The notes under the pieces: model-generated
Database searches by the model: none
The model's input: the letters and a program-made list of their open reading frames with translations, nothing else
What the model was told of the DNA's origin: nothing
NCBI GenBank assembly: GCA_000277445.1
Contig: AJWJ01000285.1
Coordinates: forward strand, 1 to 29,510
Origin: Polysphondylium violaceum
Lineage: Eukaryota; Evosea; Eumycetozoa; Dictyosteliales; Dictyosteliaceae
DNA: 29,510 nt
Reading direction: 5' to 3'
Translations under genes and position numbers: made by a program
Shown: in pieces, positions 29,443 to 29,510 of the stretch
How the letters are laid out: every line of letters begins with the position of its first letter
Numbering within the stretch: position 1 is the stretch's first letter

Positions 29443-29510
29443 TTGTTTACAAAATAAAAAATTTAAATAAAATAAAATCTACCAAGGTATTTTTTTTGTG
29501 TTATAAATAA

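Larger units (their letters stand above)
28634..29455 (-). mobile_element. Decayed transposable-element remnant with nested terminal repeats
   Basis: The central part (about 28740-29290) is clearly richer in G and C than the rest of the window and, read on the minus strand, looks like former coding sequence in several short pieces, with multiple breaks. It is bordered by two copies of a segment of about 110 bases, at 28634-28745 and 29332-29442. The second is followed directly by the first 13 bases of another copy. A 22-base part also recurs at 29306-29327. Repeated short terminal pieces facing one way suggest 5'-truncated insertions piled on one another, as with LINE-like elements such as the dictyostelid TRE family, but the ends are not poly(A) and another class, including an LTR or DNA element, is possible. 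It appears old and inactive. Confidence 0.55.

Overview
The window looks like nuclear DNA of a dictyostelid social amoeba (Dictyostelium discoideum or a close relative). It is very A+T rich, with long A and T runs between genes. Introns are short (about 57-156 bases, GTAWGT-type donors, often TACTAAT-like branch sites). Proteins are interrupted by long Asn, Gln and Thr runs. I recognise a mitoferrin (mcfF) and a proteasome beta-2 subunit. I see no prokaryotic features, tRNA, rRNA or CRISPR array. Gene models below were spliced by hand from GT/AG sites, reading phase and family homology.

Left third (1-11.9 kb): a medium-chain acyl-CoA synthetase (-); two tandem RING/TRAF-type zinc-finger paralogs (-); a TVP23/FAM18 Golgi membrane protein (+); two tandem, nearly identical two-helix membrane proteins (-) of unknown function; and a five-exon PH-domain protein (-).

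Middle (11.9-23.3 kb): a TMEM185-like multi-pass membrane protein (+); a 1.7 kb non-coding stretch with CA-rich G-box-like motifs; a TauE/SafE-type transporter with a Cys-rich ectodomain (+); a Josephin-family deubiquitinase (-) that shares a 129-base divergent promoter with a 960-residue ankyrin-type protein (+); and a TTC14-like S1/TPR protein (-) converging on the latter with 18 bases between stop codons.

Right third (23.3-29.5 kb): a 74-residue Lys-rich protein whose first exon is only the ATG (-); a BSD-domain protein (+); mitoferrin (-); proteasome beta-2 (+); and a decayed transposable-element remnant with nested terminal repeats that is visibly richer in G+C than its surroundings.

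The genes do not form one pathway; this is an ordinary compact dictyostelid gene neighbourhood. I found no convincing new multi-gene system. The points most worth a second look are: an Asn/Thr run inserted between the catalytic His and Asn of the Josephin enzyme; a stop-free, coding-like first intron in the PH gene; RING domains in which Cys appears to replace the usual His; the strong exon identity of the two-helix tandem pair despite unrelated introns; a palindromic AATAAATTTATT between converging genes; and an upstream ORF overlapping the start of the TMEM185-like gene.
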